Below are positions 33,808-33,864 of a DNA stretch of 33,864 nucleotides, in pieces. Numbering within the stretch: position 1 is the stretch's first letter; each line of letters opens with the position of its first letter. This stretch comes from Bacteroidota bacterium (lineage in GTDB: Bacteria > Bacteroidota > Bacteroidia > Palsa-965). The position numbers and the translations under genes were made by a program. The notes under the pieces were generated by a model that was given only the letters and a program-made list of their open reading frames with translations, ran no database searches and was not told the DNA's origin. The stretch is taken from NCBI GenBank assembly GCA_003153435.1, contig PLYR01000148.1, positions 1 to 33,864 of the forward strand, in the 5' to 3' direction.

Positions 33808-33864
33808 TTATTCCTCCTCCAGATTCTGAAGCGCTTCATTCAGTTCCCGGTATGTTTTAGTATT
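33808..33864 (-). CDS. C-terminal end of an unidentified gene (cut by the window edge)
   Basis: The minus strand stays open from the right edge to a TAA at 33808-33810 and encodes 18 residues ending RELNEALQNLEEE. The Glu/Leu-rich helical end and the 8-bp convergent gap to the YbjQ gene suggest a real gene, but there is too little to name it. Confidence 0.5.
   Translation of the reverse strand, partial: NTKTYRELNEALQNLEEE

Overview
The window is a stretch of chromosome from a member of the Bacteroidota, probably one of the free-living or environmental lineages outside Bacteroides; the order cannot be settled from sequence alone. The evidence is PorZ (a type IX secretion component), the IPExxxVDY family, DUF4292, a Cys-free RecO, the gene order purN / acpP-fabF-rnc-IPExxxVDY-pyk, Bacteroidota-type -7 boxes (TAnnTTTG), and weak or absent Shine-Dalgarno sequences. 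The standard genetic code fits throughout. No plasmid, phage, insertion sequence, CRISPR array or rRNA gene is visible.

Region by region. 1-6304 is the most accessory part: a decayed YafY-type regulator, a 705-aa GT-C-type membrane glycosyltransferase candidate, and two tandem paralogous secreted Gly/Thr/Asn-rich fibre-like proteins of about 595 aa. Two clean hairpins lie between the glycosyltransferase and the first fibre gene. 6305-6792 holds tRNA-Arg(CCG) on the minus strand with its own -7 box and a strong downstream hairpin. 6793-10484 carries an NTF2-like lipoprotein, porZ and recO on the plus strand. 10509-12464 is a minus-strand pair, a serine beta-lactamase-like hydrolase followed by a GNAT acetyltransferase. 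12560-12967 is a stand-alone TonB C-terminal-domain protein. 12976-15138 is a two-gene ABC exporter (ATPase plus ABC-2 permease) on the minus strand. 15241-16422 is a CapA-type metallophosphoesterase, and 16443-17978 a LysM lytic transglycosylase.

18203-26936 is entirely minus strand and looks like two transcription units. One is tatA-gatA. The other is a six-gene envelope operon with overlapping or close-set genes: flippase, dut, sugar nucleotidyltransferase, TPR lipoprotein, DUF4292 lipoprotein and an EnvC-like protein whose LytM domain has lost all metal ligands. 27092-27583 is an unrecognised lipoprotein. 27627-29007 is purN followed by an enoyl-CoA hydratase on the minus strand. It diverges from acpP-fabF-rnc, the IPExxxVDY gene, pyk and a YbjQ-family gene. 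The window closes inside the C-terminus of another minus-strand gene.

The main themes are central metabolism (fatty acid synthesis, pyruvate kinase, purine synthesis, tRNA amidation) and cell-envelope building (polysaccharide export, lipoprotein trafficking candidate, peptidoglycan cutting and its activation, Tat and type IX secretion). I do not see an obviously new defence or mobile system. The strongest leads are the DUF4292/TPR/EnvC-like envelope operon, the glycosyltransferase plus twin-fibre locus, and the small IPExxxVDY protein with its own promoter.
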